A stretch of 64,000 bases of DNA. It comes from Poriferisodalis sp963663635 (lineage in GTDB: Bacteria; Actinomycetota; Acidimicrobiia; Acidimicrobiales; Poriferisodalaceae). Made by a program: the position numbers and the translations under genes. The DNA lies in assembly GCA_963663635.2 (NCBI GenBank), contig CAXXMY010000006.1, positions 186,001 through 250,000 of the forward strand, in the 5' to 3' direction. The notes beneath the pieces are model-generated. The model was not told the origin of the DNA and did not search any database. It worked only from the letters and a program-made list of their open reading frames with translations. Below are positions 44,955 to 54,299 of the stretch, piece by piece (positions within the stretch are counted from its first letter, which is position 1; every line of letters begins with the position of its first letter).

Positions 44955-46511
44955 ATGAGCTATCCCGGCACGTACTCGGCAACCGATCCCGGCCGTCCCG
45001 CCGTGATCATGGCCCGCGATGGTCAGGTGCGAACCTTCGGTGAACTCGAGGACCGCAGCGCCCAGTTTGCACAGCTCATGTGGGCCGCGGGCTTGCGCCC
45101 CGGCGACCGCGTGGCGGTCTTCGCCGACAACAACATCGGCTACTTCGACGCCTTCTGGGGAACGGTGCGAAGCGGCTTGTACTTCACCACGGTGAACCGG
45201 TACCTGACGGCTGACGAGGCGGCCTACATAGTCAACGACTGCGGGGCGCGGGTGCTGGTGGCCTCGCTGGCGGTGGCAGAGGCTGCCGCCGAGATGCTGC
45301 CGCTTATCGGCGATTGCGACATCCGGCTGATGTTCGACGCCGCCAGTGCGGGATTCGATTCGTTCGACGATGCGATTGCGGCCTATCCGGCCGAGCCGCT
45401 CGCCGAGCAGCCCCGCGGGTCCACCATGCTCTACAGCTCGGGCACAACTGGCCGCCCGAAGGGGATCAAGCGCCCGCTGGACGGCACGTCGATCACCGAG
45501 CCCGATCTCATCGGTGCGGGCCTCGTCGGCGGCATCTTCGGAATCGGCGAAGGGAGCGTGTATCTCTCCCCGGCGCCGCTGTATCACTCCGCGCCGCTGT
45601 CGTTCACCACTGGCACCCAGACGATGGGCGGCACCGCAGTGATCATGGACCGGTTCGACCCCGCCGATGCGCTGGCGTACATCGAGCAGTACAGCGTCAC
45701 TCACAGCCAGTGGGTGCCGACGATGTTCAGCCGGATGCTCAAGCTGCCCGACGAGGCACGGCACCGACACGATCTGTCCAGCCATCAGGTCGCTGTGCAT
45801 GCCGCGGCGCCCTGCCCCGTCGAGGTGAAGCGGCAGATGATCGACTGGTGGGGACCAATCCTTCACGAGTACTACGCCGGCACCGAGCTCAACGGCTTCT
45901 GCTACGTCAACTCAAACGACTGGCTTGCCCATCCCGGCACGGTCGGCAAGCCGCTCATCGGCGTCATCCACATCTGCGACGACAATGGCAATGAGCTGCC
46001 CGTTGGCGAGTCGGGCGCCATCTACTTCGAGCGCGATGTCCTCGCGTTCGAGTACCACAACGATCCCGACACGACGGCCTCGTCGCGCCACGCGGACCAT
46101 CAGCTGTGGTCGACGCTGGGCGATATTGGCCGTGTCGATGACGAGGGCTACCTGTACCTGACCGACCGCAAGGCATTCATGATCATCTCGGGCGGCGTGA
46201 ACATCTATCCCCAGGAGATCGAGGACTGCATGGTCCTGCACCCGAAAGTGGCCGATGTGGCGGTCTTCGGCGTGCCCAACGAGGACTTCGGCGAAGAGGT
46301 GAAGGCGGTCGTGCAGCCGGTCGAAGGCGTGATGGGCGACGACGCTCTCGCCGCCGAACTGCTGGGCTACGCGCGCCAGAGCATCGCTGCGTACAAGATG
46401 CCGCGCTCGGTCGACTTCCGGGATGAGCTGCCGAGGCTCCCCACGGGCAAGCTCTACAAGCGAATCCTGCGCGACGAGTACTGGGGCGACAAAGAGTCGC
46501 GCATCGTTTGA
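44955..46511 (+). CDS. Acyl-CoA synthetase (AMP-forming)
   Basis: This 518-residue ANL-superfamily ligase has the P-loop-like YSSGTTGRPKGIKRP, the YYAGTELNG motif, YLTDRKAFMIISGGVNIYPQEIE (hinge) and the catalytic lysine in LPTGKLYKR. It would activate a carboxylic acid via an acyl-adenylate; the substrate is unknown. Its full length agrees with the family. Confidence 0.9.
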   Translation: MSYPGTYSATDPGRPAVIMARDGQVRTFGELEDRSAQFAQLMWAAGLRPGDRVAVFADNNIGYFDAFWGTVRSGLYFTTVNRYLTADEAAYIVNDCGARVLVASLAVAEAAAEMLPLIGDCDIRLMFDAASAGFDSFDDAIAAYPAEPLAEQPRGSTMLYSSGTTGRPKGIKRPLDGTSITEPDLIGAGLVGGIFGIGEGSVYLSPAPLYHSAPLSFTTGTQTMGGTAVIMDRFDPADALAYIEQYSVTHSQWVPTMFSRMLKLPDEARHRHDLSSHQVAVHAAAPCPVEVKRQMIDWWGPILHEYYAGTELNGFCYVNSNDWLAHPGTVGKPLIGVIHICDDNGNELPVGESGAIYFERDVLAFEYHNDPDTTASSRHADHQLWSTLGDIGRVDDEGYLYLTDRKAFMIISGGVNIYPQEIEDCMVLHPKVADVAVFGVPNEDFGEEVKAVVQPVEGVMGDDALAAELLGYARQSIAAYKMPRSVDFRDELPRLPTGKLYKRILRDEYWGDKESRIV

Positions 46512-46514
46512 CCG

Positions 46515-47171
46515 CTACAGGTCGGACACAAACTCGTCGATCATCTCAGCGACGGTGCGGGCGTGGCCCATCAAGAAGTGATCGCCGCCCCCAATGACCC
46601 GCATCTTTGCGTTGGTCCACGTCGAGAAGATTTCGCTGGCCTCGGCGGGGGAGCGGAACTGGTCGTGCTCGGGCACCAGGAGCAGCTTGGGACGGGCGTC
46701 CGCGGGAGCGGCCATGGTGGCCTCGTCGACGATGCGGATGGGCGCCGCTATGCCGACCCAGGCGGCAAGGTTGTCGTGGTCGGCTGCGAGAGATACGTCG
46801 CCGCCGAAGGACCATCCTGCCGAGACAACGGGCGGAGTGCCTTCGGAGGCCGGTTCGGCGGCAAGAGCCGTCGCTTCGGCGAATGCTGCGGCCGCGTCGA
46901 GCTGCTCGGCCAGTCCGTTGTCGTGCGTGCCGCCGGAGCTGCCAACGCCCCGGAAGTTGTAGCGAAGCGCTGCAATTCCGGTGCCGGGCATGGCCCGAAA
47001 CAGGTGGTCGATGAGCGGGTTCCACATGTCGCCGCCATAGAGCGGATGCGGATGCGACAGCACAGCGACGGCCGCGACGCCCGTTTGGGGCCACGAGACT
47101 TCGGCTTCCAGAACGGTGCCGTCGGAGGCGGTGAGACCGATCTGGCGGGTGGTTGGAGTCGCCGCATTCAT
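46515..47171 (-). CDS. Alpha/beta hydrolase
   Basis: This 218-residue hydrolase has LSHPHPLYGGDMWNP, RYNFRGVGSSGG, the nucleophile elbow AGWSFGGDVSL (GxSxG), Asp in VPEHDQFRSP and a His in GGDHFLMGH. It resembles dienelactone-hydrolase-like or YfaY-type serine hydrolases. ATG 47171 follows TACCGT at eight-base spacing; the frame upstream overlaps the GroES-like gene. Confidence 0.85.
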   Translation of the reverse strand: MNAATPTTRQIGLTASDGTVLEAEVSWPQTGVAAVAVLSHPHPLYGGDMWNPLIDHLFRAMPGTGIAALRYNFRGVGSSGGTHDNGLAEQLDAAAAFAEATALAAEPASEGTPPVVSAGWSFGGDVSLAADHDNLAAWVGIAAPIRIVDEATMAAPADARPKLLLVPEHDQFRSPAEASEIFSTWTNAKMRVIGGGDHFLMGHARTVAEMIDEFVSDL

Positions 47172-47179
47172 CGGCGTGA

Positions 47180-47189
47180 ACGGTACCGT
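47180..47189. promoter_or_regulatory. Palindromic overlapping -10 boxes for divergent genes
   Basis: The palindrome CGGTACCG supplies TACCGT on both strands: 47184-47189 for GTG 47197 (plus, seven-base spacing) and 47180-47185 for ATG 47171 (minus, eight-base spacing). The two start codons are only 25 bases apart. Confidence 0.45.
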
Positions 47190-47196
47190 GCCAGTG

Positions 47197-47649
47197 GTGA
47201 CTGCCCCCGAGACTGCTGACCCCACGGCTGCGGCCGTCAAGACCAAAAAGGCGCCTGTGCGCACGAAGAAGGCGCCCGCCAAACGAGCGACTTCAGCGAG
47301 CAGCCGCAACGGCGTGACACACCCGGGCGATGACGAACGCCGCCCGATCAAGATGCTCCATGACCGGCTGCTGGTTCGGTTGCCGAATGACGGCTCGGAG
47401 CGACGCAGCAGCGGCGGCATCCTCATTCCCGCGACTGCGCAGCAGCAAAAGCGTCTTGTGTGGGCCGAAGTGGTTGGTGCTGGACCGAACGTGCGCAGTG
47501 CTCAAGAGGGCGACAGGGTCCTGTTCAGCCCCGAAGACCGTCACGAGGTCGAGGTGCACGGGGACGATTTCCTCATCTTGCGCGAGCGCGATGTCCATGC
47601 CATCGCCGCACCACGGATCGAGCCAGGCAGCACTGGCCTGTACCTGTAA
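47197..47649 (+). CDS. GroES-like co-chaperonin with basic N-terminal tail
   Basis: The last 95 residues of this 150-residue protein are a GroES fold: MLHDRLLVRLPND, a mobile loop SSGGILIPATAQQQKRLVWAEVVGAGP, and VLFSPEDRHEVEVHGDDFLILRERDVHA. The first 45 residues form a Lys/Arg/Ala/Pro-rich tail (VKTKKAPVRTKKAPAKRA) not found in ordinary GroES. There is no groEL next to it. The start at GTG 47197 follows the -10 box; GTG 47176 is an alternative. Confidence 0.8.
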   Translation: MTAPETADPTAAAVKTKKAPVRTKKAPAKRATSASSRNGVTHPGDDERRPIKMLHDRLLVRLPNDGSERRSSGGILIPATAQQQKRLVWAEVVGAGPNVRSAQEGDRVLFSPEDRHEVEVHGDDFLILRERDVHAIAAPRIEPGSTGLYL

Positions 47650-47652
47650 GTC

Positions 47653-49863
47653 ATGCCCGCTCCCGAGCACGCTGACGTAGCCCCCGGGATCGACTTGGTG
47701 TCGGCGGCCGAGTTCCGCACGGCGGGTGGGATCTCGGTCACCCTCACCGCGACCACCGTTGACGGCGACGCCGAGGTCGAAGATCTCGTCGACCGGCTGG
47801 ATCAGGCTCGTGGCGTCCTGCTGTCGTCCAGCTACGAGTACCCAGGCCGCTACACGCGGTGGGACATGGGTTTCACCGACCCGCCGCTGGCCGTCATCAG
47901 CCGCGGCCAAGATGTACGGATTTCTGCTCTCAACGAGCGCGGGAAGGTGCTGCTGGAGCCAGTTCACGATGCACTCGCGCAACTCGGAACCGCAGCAGGC
48001 ATCGTTTCGTTGCGTCACGGCCCCGACGAGGTGTCCTGCACCATCGAGCGAGCCGAGCGACGCTTCGAGGAGGAGGAACGAAGCCGCCAGCCGTCGACAT
48101 TCACGGTCGTCCGGGCGCTGGTGGACCTCTTCGCATGTGACGATCCCCACCTGGGCCTCTATGGCGCTTTCGGATACGACCTGGCGTTCCAGTTCGAGCC
48201 GATCGAGCTGACGCTGCCGCGTCCGGAGCACCAACGCGACCTGGTTCTCTACTTGCCCGACGACCTGCTCATCGTCGACCACCAGGGCGGCATCGCGCAG
48301 CGGCTTCACTACGACTTCGAATACGCGGGGCGCAGCACCCGCGACATCGCCGGCGGGGGAGATCGCCTTCCGTACGAGCCGGATTTCGACCTCGAGGCAC
48401 GGCGGGATCACGAGCCAGGCGGCTACGCGGCGGGGGTCCGCGCTGCTCGCGAGTACTTCGCCAGGGGCGATCTGTTCGAGGTGGTCACCAGCCAGGTGTT
48501 CTCCGAACGCAGCATCGAGCCGCCCTCGGAGCTGTTCCTTCGCCTCAAAGAGCAGAACCCCTCTCCGTACGGGTTCCTGATAAATTTGGGGCGCTCGCTG
48601 CAAGACGGTGAATGGCTTGTGGGCGCATCGCCTGAGATGTATGTGCGAGTCGAGGGCGACCGCGTTGAGACCTGTCCGATTTCGGGGACCATCGCCCGGG
48701 GACAGGACCCCATCGACGACGCCTCGCAAATCCTTGCGCTGCTCAATTCGTCCAAGGACGAGTCCGAGCTGACCATGTGCACCGATGTGGATCGCAACGA
48801 CAAGAGCCGCATCTGCGTGCCCGGCTCGGTGAAGGTGATCGGCCGTCGCCAGATCGAGATGTACTCGCGCCTGATCCACACCGTCGACCACGTGGAAGGG
48901 CGCCTGCGACCGGGCTTCGATGCGTTGGATGCGTTCCTCTCGCACACTTGGGCGGTGACGGTGACGGGTGCACCGAAGACGGCCGCCATGATGTTCTTAG
49001 AACGCCACGAGCGCACCCCGCGGGCCTGGTACGGCGGCGCCGTCGGCAAGGTGGGCTTCGATGGCAGCCTGAACACGGGGCTCACCCTGCGCACCATCCG
49101 AATCGCCGACGGGCATGCAGAGGTACGCGTCGGAGCGACGCTGCTGTGGGAGTCCGATCCCGACGACGAAGAGTCCGAGACCGAGCTGAAGGCGTCGGCA
49201 TTCCTGGACGCGATCCGGCGTCCCCGGACACCGCCAGTCGCGCCGATGGCACCCGCGCCGCCGAGCCAGCGGCGAGTACTCCTGGTGGATCACCTGGATT
49301 CGTTCGTGCACACGTTGGCGAACTACTTGCGCCAAACAGGTGCGAGCGTGGTGACGCGGCGGGCGGGCTTCCCGCTCGGCGAGGTCGCGGATTTCGACTT
49401 GGTGGTGCTGTCTCCAGGACCGGGCCGGCCAGACGACTTCGACATCGGACCGGTGGTGGGCGCCACTCTGGATGCTGGCCTGCCGCTGTTCGGCGTGTGC
49501 CTGGGGCTGCAGGGAATCGTCGAGTACTTCGGCGGCGAACTGGGCCAGCTCGCCACGCCGAAACACGGCAAGCACTCGGCGATCCGCGTTCTCGGCGGGT
49601 GCCTTCTCGACGGCCTGCCCGCAGAATTCCGCGCAGGCCGGTACCACTCGCTGTTCGCTCGACGCGCCGAAGTACCCGACGCGCTGGAGGTCACAGCGGT
49701 GAGCCTCGATGACGACATCGTGATGGCGGTGGAGCATCGGGAACTGCCCATCGCAGCGGTTCAGTTCCACCCCGAGTCGATCATGTCGCTCGATGACGGT
49801 GTGGGTCTCGCATTGATCCACAACGCCGTGGACCGTTTGGTGCCGGGCTGGAGGAGCGGATGA
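47653..49863 (+). CDS. trpEG: Fused anthranilate synthase TrpE-TrpG
   Basis: This 736-residue enzyme makes anthranilate from chorismate and glutamine. The chorismate-binding part (to about 515) has LFEVVTSQVFSE, GASPEMYV, SGTIARGQ, DVDRNDKSRICVPGSV and TGAPKTAAM. A Pro/Ala linker leads to a class I glutaminase (about 535-730) with SPGPGRP, nucleophile FGVCLGLQG and VQFHPESIMS. Fused TrpEG is less common than separate subunits. It starts just after the GroES-like stop, and its end overlaps ygfZ by four bases. Confidence 0.92.
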   Translation: MPAPEHADVAPGIDLVSAAEFRTAGGISVTLTATTVDGDAEVEDLVDRLDQARGVLLSSSYEYPGRYTRWDMGFTDPPLAVISRGQDVRISALNERGKVLLEPVHDALAQLGTAAGIVSLRHGPDEVSCTIERAERRFEEEERSRQPSTFTVVRALVDLFACDDPHLGLYGAFGYDLAFQFEPIELTLPRPEHQRDLVLYLPDDLLIVDHQGGIAQRLHYDFEYAGRSTRDIAGGGDRLPYEPDFDLEARRDHEPGGYAAGVRAAREYFARGDLFEVVTSQVFSERSIEPPSELFLRLKEQNPSPYGFLINLGRSLQDGEWLVGASPEMYVRVEGDRVETCPISGTIARGQDPIDDASQILALLNSSKDESELTMCTDVDRNDKSRICVPGSVKVIGRRQIEMYSRLIHTVDHVEGRLRPGFDALDAFLSHTWAVTVTGAPKTAAMMFLERHERTPRAWYGGAVGKVGFDGSLNTGLTLRTIRIADGHAEVRVGATLLWESDPDDEESETELKASAFLDAIRRPRTPPVAPMAPAPPSQRRVLLVDHLDSFVHTLANYLRQTGASVVTRRAGFPLGEVADFDLVVLSPGPGRPDDFDIGPVVGATLDAGLPLFGVCLGLQGIVEYFGGELGQLATPKHGKHSAIRVLGGCLLDGLPAEFRAGRYHSLFARRAEVPDALEVTAVSLDDDIVMAVEHRELPIAAVQFHPESIMSLDDGVGLALIHNAVDRLVPGWRSG

Positions 49864-50741
49864 ACCCCGAGCCCGTGTTCGACCGTCTTGTCGTGGCGAG
49901 CGTTCCGCGTGATGTCGTGGTGGTGTCCGGAACTGAGGCAGGGGCGTATCTCCACGGTCAGATCTCCGCCGATGTGGCAGCGATGGCGCCGGGCGACTGC
50001 ACGCTGTCGTTCCTGCTGGAACCTCGCGGGCGAGTCGAAGCGCTCTTCGGCATCTGCCGCACTGGCCCTGACACCTACGTCGCCGACACCGAGCCTGGCT
50101 TCGGCGAAGCCATGGCGGTTTCTCTGGAGCGATTCAAGCTGCGCACCCGCGCCGACTTCGAGTTGCAACAGTGGCGCATGCATGCAGTGCGGGGTCCTCG
50201 CTCGACGAGTGCATCAGCAGCAGGCGCAACGGCCACCCCACCCGCCGACGCGCCCGAGCACGTGATGCGCCCGACGAACTGGCCACTGGCCAGCGGGTAC
50301 GACGTGCTGGCGCGCCCCGGCAGCGTCGTCGGCTCGTTCGGGGATGGTGCCGAACGCATTTCGGCTGACGAATTCGAAGCACTGCGCACGGCCTTCGGCC
50401 TGCCGGCCATGGGCTCGGAAATCCGGCCGGGCGACATTCCCAACGAGACCGGACTCGTTGAACGTGCGGCGTCGTTCACCAAGGGCTGCTACCGCGGCCA
50501 GGAACTCGTCGAGCGGATCGATTCACGATCGGGCGGACGCCGGATTCTGCGTCGCGTCAGGTCTGAGTTTCCGCTTGAGGCTGACGAACAGCTCTTCGAT
50601 GCGCAGGGAAATTCGGTCGCGACGCTGCGGAGCGCTGCCAGCCTGGGAGACACCGTGGTGGGCTATGCGCTCGCACGACGAGATGCAGCGGACGAGTTGC
50701 ACACCGTCAGCGGAAAACCGGTGCTGCTGGCAGCTATATAG
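49860..50741 (+). CDS. ygfZ: YgfZ/GcvT-like folate-binding protein
   Basis: This 293-residue protein has the family signature KGCYRGQELVERID, with the conserved Cys, and a GcvT-like N-terminal part (LHGQISADVAAM). It is thought to support Fe-S cluster enzymes in a folate-dependent way. It is coupled to trpEG by an ATGA overlap. A role in tryptophan synthesis is not implied by the family, so co-expression may be incidental. Confidence 0.88.
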   Translation: MNPEPVFDRLVVASVPRDVVVVSGTEAGAYLHGQISADVAAMAPGDCTLSFLLEPRGRVEALFGICRTGPDTYVADTEPGFGEAMAVSLERFKLRTRADFELQQWRMHAVRGPRSTSASAAGATATPPADAPEHVMRPTNWPLASGYDVLARPGSVVGSFGDGAERISADEFEALRTAFGLPAMGSEIRPGDIPNETGLVERAASFTKGCYRGQELVERIDSRSGGRRILRRVRSEFPLEADEQLFDAQGNSVATLRSAASLGDTVVGYALARRDAADELHTVSGKPVLLAAI

Positions 50742-50834
50742 ACCCGGTTTGTGGACGTCCCAGACGGGTACCCTCGCATCGCAACGACACGACGGCTTCA
50801 CTCAGACAGCGTCACCAACCCAGGGAGCACCGAG

Positions 50835-51149
50835 ATGGCGAAGACCGCACTGCTGGCCAAGCTGACGGCGAAGGAAGGCAAGCGCGACGAGCTGCTCGCA
50901 GTCATCAGCGACATCGGCATGGGCAACGCCGCCGGTGAGCCCGGTACCGAGGTGTATGCCGCACACAAAGATCAGAACGACGTCGACGTCGTGTGGTTCT
51001 ACGAGCTGTACAGCGACCAAGCTGCACTCGAGGCCCATGGCGGTTCGGAGCAGATGAAGGTGTTCGGACGGGCGATGAAGGATCTCATGGCTGGTCGGCC
51101 CGAGCTGACCTTCCTCGATCCTGCTGTCGCCAAGGGCCTCGAGTTCTGA
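50835..51149 (+). CDS. Antibiotic biosynthesis monooxygenase (ABM) domain protein
   Basis: This 104-residue protein is a single dimeric ferredoxin-like ABM domain (LLAKLTAKEGKRDELLAVI, VYAAHKDQNDVDVVWFYELYSDQAALEAHG), like YgiN-type quinol monooxygenases. ATG 50835 has a GGGAG site; a TACCCT box lies at 50769-50774. It sits between ygfZ and trpF. Confidence 0.82.
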   Translation: MAKTALLAKLTAKEGKRDELLAVISDIGMGNAAGEPGTEVYAAHKDQNDVDVVWFYELYSDQAALEAHGGSEQMKVFGRAMKDLMAGRPELTFLDPAVAKGLEF

Positions 51150-51203
51150 CGCCTGCGTCTCGCATCGGGGCGACGAGAGTCAGAGCGAGGAAGGGCAGGC
51201 GTT

Positions 51204-51875
51204 GTGTTCGTGAAGGTGTGCGGCGTCACGAACGAAGAGGATGCGCTCGTTGCAGTGGGGATGGGTGCCGACGCGATCGGGTTCAACTTCGTGCCCGGCT
51301 CGCCCCGTCAGATCTCGCCCCGCCTGGCTCGAGACATCGTGCGTCGCCTCCCTGGCGGAGTCGTCACAGTCGGCGTGTTCCGCAACGAGATGCCCGAGCG
51401 GGTCGTACAGGTGATGGACGGGGCGGGCCTGCGGATGGCGCAGTTGCACGGCAACGAAACGGCTGCAGACAGTCGCTGGGTGGCAGATCGCGTACCGGCG
51501 CTCATCAAGGTATTCGTTGCCGGTGACCCGAACGTCGAACGTACCCGGGACTACGGAGCTTCTGTTCTGCTCTTGGACGGTCCCGACCCCGGCAGCGGGC
51601 GCATCTTCGATTGGCGTCAACTGGAGGGCCGGGACCGCGGCGTTCGCCTGCTGCTCGCAGGTGGTCTTCGATCGAGCAACGTGGCTCAAGCCATCGAGAT
51701 CGTGCGCCCGTGGGGCGTCGACGTGGCATCAGGTGTCGAGTCCGAGCCGGGCCGCAAAGACGTTCTGGCGATGCGGGAGTTCATCTCGGTGGCCAAGGAG
51801 GCCGGAGCGTTGTACGAGGACGCCCCAGACGAGATCCTGCCACCCGATGCACCGTACGACTGGCGGGACGATTGA
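51204..51875 (+). CDS. trpF: Phosphoribosylanthranilate isomerase TrpF
   Basis: This 223-residue TIM barrel has VKVCGVTNEEDA with the catalytic Cys, GFNFVPGSPRQ, LHGNET, LLLDGPDPGSGRIFDW with the catalytic Asp, and LAGGLRSSNV. GVESEPGRKD closes the active site. It starts at GTG 51204 with an AGGAAGG site. Together with the separate hisA this argues against a PriA-type shared isomerase. Confidence 0.93.
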   Translation: MFVKVCGVTNEEDALVAVGMGADAIGFNFVPGSPRQISPRLARDIVRRLPGGVVTVGVFRNEMPERVVQVMDGAGLRMAQLHGNETAADSRWVADRVPALIKVFVAGDPNVERTRDYGASVLLLDGPDPGSGRIFDWRQLEGRDRGVRLLLAGGLRSSNVAQAIEIVRPWGVDVASGVESEPGRKDVLAMREFISVAKEAGALYEDAPDEILPPDAPYDWRDD

Positions 51876-51917
51876 CATGGATCGAGGCCACAGACCCAAC
51901 GACATGAGGGTGGCGAC

Positions 51918-53117
51918 ATGGCGGCAGTGATGGGCGAGCCGACCCCGGATGGCCGCTTCGGCGACTTCGGAGGCCGCTTTGTGCCCGAAACGTTGGTTGC
52001 AGCGTGCGAAGAGCTTGAGGCGGCCTTCCGGGAGGCGTGGGTCGACCCGGTGTTCATTGCCGAGTTCGAGACCACGCTGCGCGACTTCGGGGGGCGGCCC
52101 TCACCGCTGACCGAGTGCCGGAACTTGTCGAGCCAGCTTGGCGTCCGCTTGCTGGCGAAACGCGAAGATCTGAATCACACTGGCTCGCACAAGATCAACA
52201 ACGTCATCGGACAGGCCCTGCTCGCGCAGCGCATGGGAAAGACGCGGCTCGTTGCCGAGACGGGCGCGGGCCAGCACGGGGTGGCGACGGCGACCGCCGC
52301 CGCGTTGCTCGGGATGGAATGCAAGGTGTACATGGGCGCGGTCGACGTCGGGCGCCAGGCGCTCAACGTGTTCCGGATGCAGCTGCTGGGCTCAGAGGTA
52401 GAGGCGGTCAACTCGGGCAGCAGAACCCTCAAGGACGCAGTCAACGAGGCGCTTCGGGACTGGGTCGCAACCGTCGAGCACACGCACTATTGCCTCGGCT
52501 CGGTAATGGGACCTCATCCGTATCCGTGGATGGTGCGCACGTTCCACCACATCATCGGCGATGAGGCCGCTGCCCAGTGCCAGGAGCTGACCGGCGCCGA
52601 CCCAGACGTCGTGGTGGCCTGTGTCGGCGGTGGCAGCAACGCCGCCGGCATCTTCTCGGGCTTCGCAGACGGCAACGCCCGATTGGTGGGAGTCGAACCC
52701 GCTGGTGGCGCCGCTGTCGGTCGGGGAGTGCCGGGCGTCGTGCACGGCATGGTGAGCTACCTGATGCAGGACGAGGTCGGCCAAGTGCTCGAGGCCGAGT
52801 CGATCTCGGCCGGCTTGGACTACCCGGGTGTCGGGCCCGAGCACGCGTACCTTGCGTCGATCGGACGGGCCGAATACCCCAGCGTGACCGACGACGAGGT
52901 CGTCTCGGCGTTCACACTGATGAGCCGTGCCGAGGGGATCATCCCGGCACTGGAATGCGCTCACGCACTGGCGTGGATTGTGCGAGAGGCGCCCAACATG
53001 GCTGGCCAGACCGTTCTCATGAACCTGTCGGGCCGTGGCGACAAAGACGTCGACCAGATGATGGATGTGCTGCACCCCGGCGATGCATCCGGGACTGAAC
53101 CTCAAGAGCGCCGGTGA
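51918..53117 (+). CDS. trpB: Tryptophan synthase beta chain TrpB
   Basis: This 399-residue PLP enzyme has GRFGDFGGRFVPETL, the PLP lysine in NHTGSHKINN, ETGAGQHGVATATAAAL, the phosphate-binding CVGGGSNAAGIF and LNLSGRGDKD-like LMNLSGRGDKDV. It joins indole and serine. A GAGGG site precedes ATG 51918. The stop overlaps trpA by four bases. Confidence 0.95.
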   Translation: MAAVMGEPTPDGRFGDFGGRFVPETLVAACEELEAAFREAWVDPVFIAEFETTLRDFGGRPSPLTECRNLSSQLGVRLLAKREDLNHTGSHKINNVIGQALLAQRMGKTRLVAETGAGQHGVATATAAALLGMECKVYMGAVDVGRQALNVFRMQLLGSEVEAVNSGSRTLKDAVNEALRDWVATVEHTHYCLGSVMGPHPYPWMVRTFHHIIGDEAAAQCQELTGADPDVVVACVGGGSNAAGIFSGFADGNARLVGVEPAGGAAVGRGVPGVVHGMVSYLMQDEVGQVLEAESISAGLDYPGVGPEHAYLASIGRAEYPSVTDDEVVSAFTLMSRAEGIIPALECAHALAWIVREAPNMAGQTVLMNLSGRGDKDVDQMMDVLHPGDASGTEPQERR

Positions 53118-53914
53118 GCGCCCAGGCAGCCGTCCACCCGGAGCCGGGGGCAATGGAGTCACACCTGCGGGCGCGGCGTGACGCCGGCGCGAAACTGCTC
53201 ATTCCGTATGTCACGGGCGGGTACCCCGGCTGGATGCGTGCCATCGAAGCGGCTGTCGCCGCCGGCGCCGACGCCATCGAGATCGGCATCCCGTTCTCGG
53301 ACCCAGTCATGGACGGCCCGGTGATCCAGCGAGCGTCCACGGCAGCCCTAAAGGCCGGCGTCACACCGGCGTCGGTGCTCGACGAGGCGAGAGATCTCGA
53401 CACTGGTGTGCCGCACGCGGTGATGACCTACTACAACCTGTGCCACCACCAAGGCCATGAACGTTTTGCGGCATCACTGGTTGAAGCGAGTGTGAGCGCT
53501 GCGATCCTCGCCGATCTCCCTTTCGTCGAAGCCGGCTCTTGGCTGGAAGCCGCCGCCGCCGCCGGCATCGAGGCGATCCTGTTGGCGGCGCCGACCACCC
53601 CATCGCACCGTCTCGCAGAGCTGTGCGCGGCGTCTCGCGGTTTCGTCTATGCCGTCGGCCTGCTGGGTGTCACCGGCGAACGGGCGGCGCTGGCCCGCAC
53701 AGCCACCGAGATCGCCGGACGCTGCCAAGCAGTGACCGACCGCCCCGTGCTGACGGGTGTCGGCATCGGATCGCCCGAGCAGGCCGTCGAGGCCTGCGAG
53801 GTGTCCGACGGCGTGATCATCGGGTCCGCGGTGGTACGCACCCTCATGGCCGACGGCCCCGAGGCGGTCGGCGAACTGGTGGCGACCTACCGATCGGCGC
53901 TGGATCGCGGTTGA
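53114..53914 (+). CDS. trpA: Tryptophan synthase alpha chain TrpA
   Basis: This 266-residue TIM barrel cleaves indole-3-glycerol phosphate. It has AIEIGIPFSDPVMDGPVIQ with the catalytic Glu and Asp, TYYNLCHHQG, ILADLPF, FVYAVGLLGVTG and GVGIGSPEQA. The GTG start overlaps the trpB stop (GTGA). No trpC or trpD follows. Confidence 0.94.
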   Translation: MSAQAAVHPEPGAMESHLRARRDAGAKLLIPYVTGGYPGWMRAIEAAVAAGADAIEIGIPFSDPVMDGPVIQRASTAALKAGVTPASVLDEARDLDTGVPHAVMTYYNLCHHQGHERFAASLVEASVSAAILADLPFVEAGSWLEAAAAAGIEAILLAAPTTPSHRLAELCAASRGFVYAVGLLGVTGERAALARTATEIAGRCQAVTDRPVLTGVGIGSPEQAVEACEVSDGVIIGSAVVRTLMADGPEAVGELVATYRSALDRG

Positions 53915-53927
53915 ACCTTCCTCACGG

Positions 53928-54299
53928 ATGAACAGTTCACCGATGAGCACGGCGCCGGACCAGAATTGCGAGCTCTGCGAGGCAGCGCGTTTCACGCACT
54001 GGTACTCCGAGGACGACCTGTGCTGGGTTGCCGACTGCGAGGTCTGCTCGACGCCGATGGTCGTGTGGAAGCAGCACGGCACCGAACCGCCCGAGGCCGA
54101 GCTGGAAGCAATGCTGGTCCGGCTGATCGAGGCGGGTGAACAAAGATTCGGGCCCGGAGGTGGGAATATCGATCAGGTGATGCGCCAGATTCCCGATCAC
54201 TTCCATGCGCACTACCGCGACCGCGGCTGGATGACGCGGCGCTGGCAGGAGCCTCCGAGCCGCTACACGGGCGTTGGCACGCCGCGAGCGACGACGTGA
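53928..54299 (+). CDS. Small Cys/His-rich protein, HIT-like
   Basis: This 123-residue protein has paired cysteines CELCEAARFTHWYSEDDLCWVADCEVC and a C-terminal IDQVMRQIPDHFHAHYRD with alternating His. The layout recalls small actinobacterial HIT-like or metal-binding proteins, but the assignment is loose. ATG 53928 or ATG 53943 could be used. The next gene overlaps its stop by four bases. Confidence 0.6.
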   Translation: MNSSPMSTAPDQNCELCEAARFTHWYSEDDLCWVADCEVCSTPMVVWKQHGTEPPEAELEAMLVRLIEAGEQRFGPGGGNIDQVMRQIPDHFHAHYRDRGWMTRRWQEPPSRYTGVGTPRATT

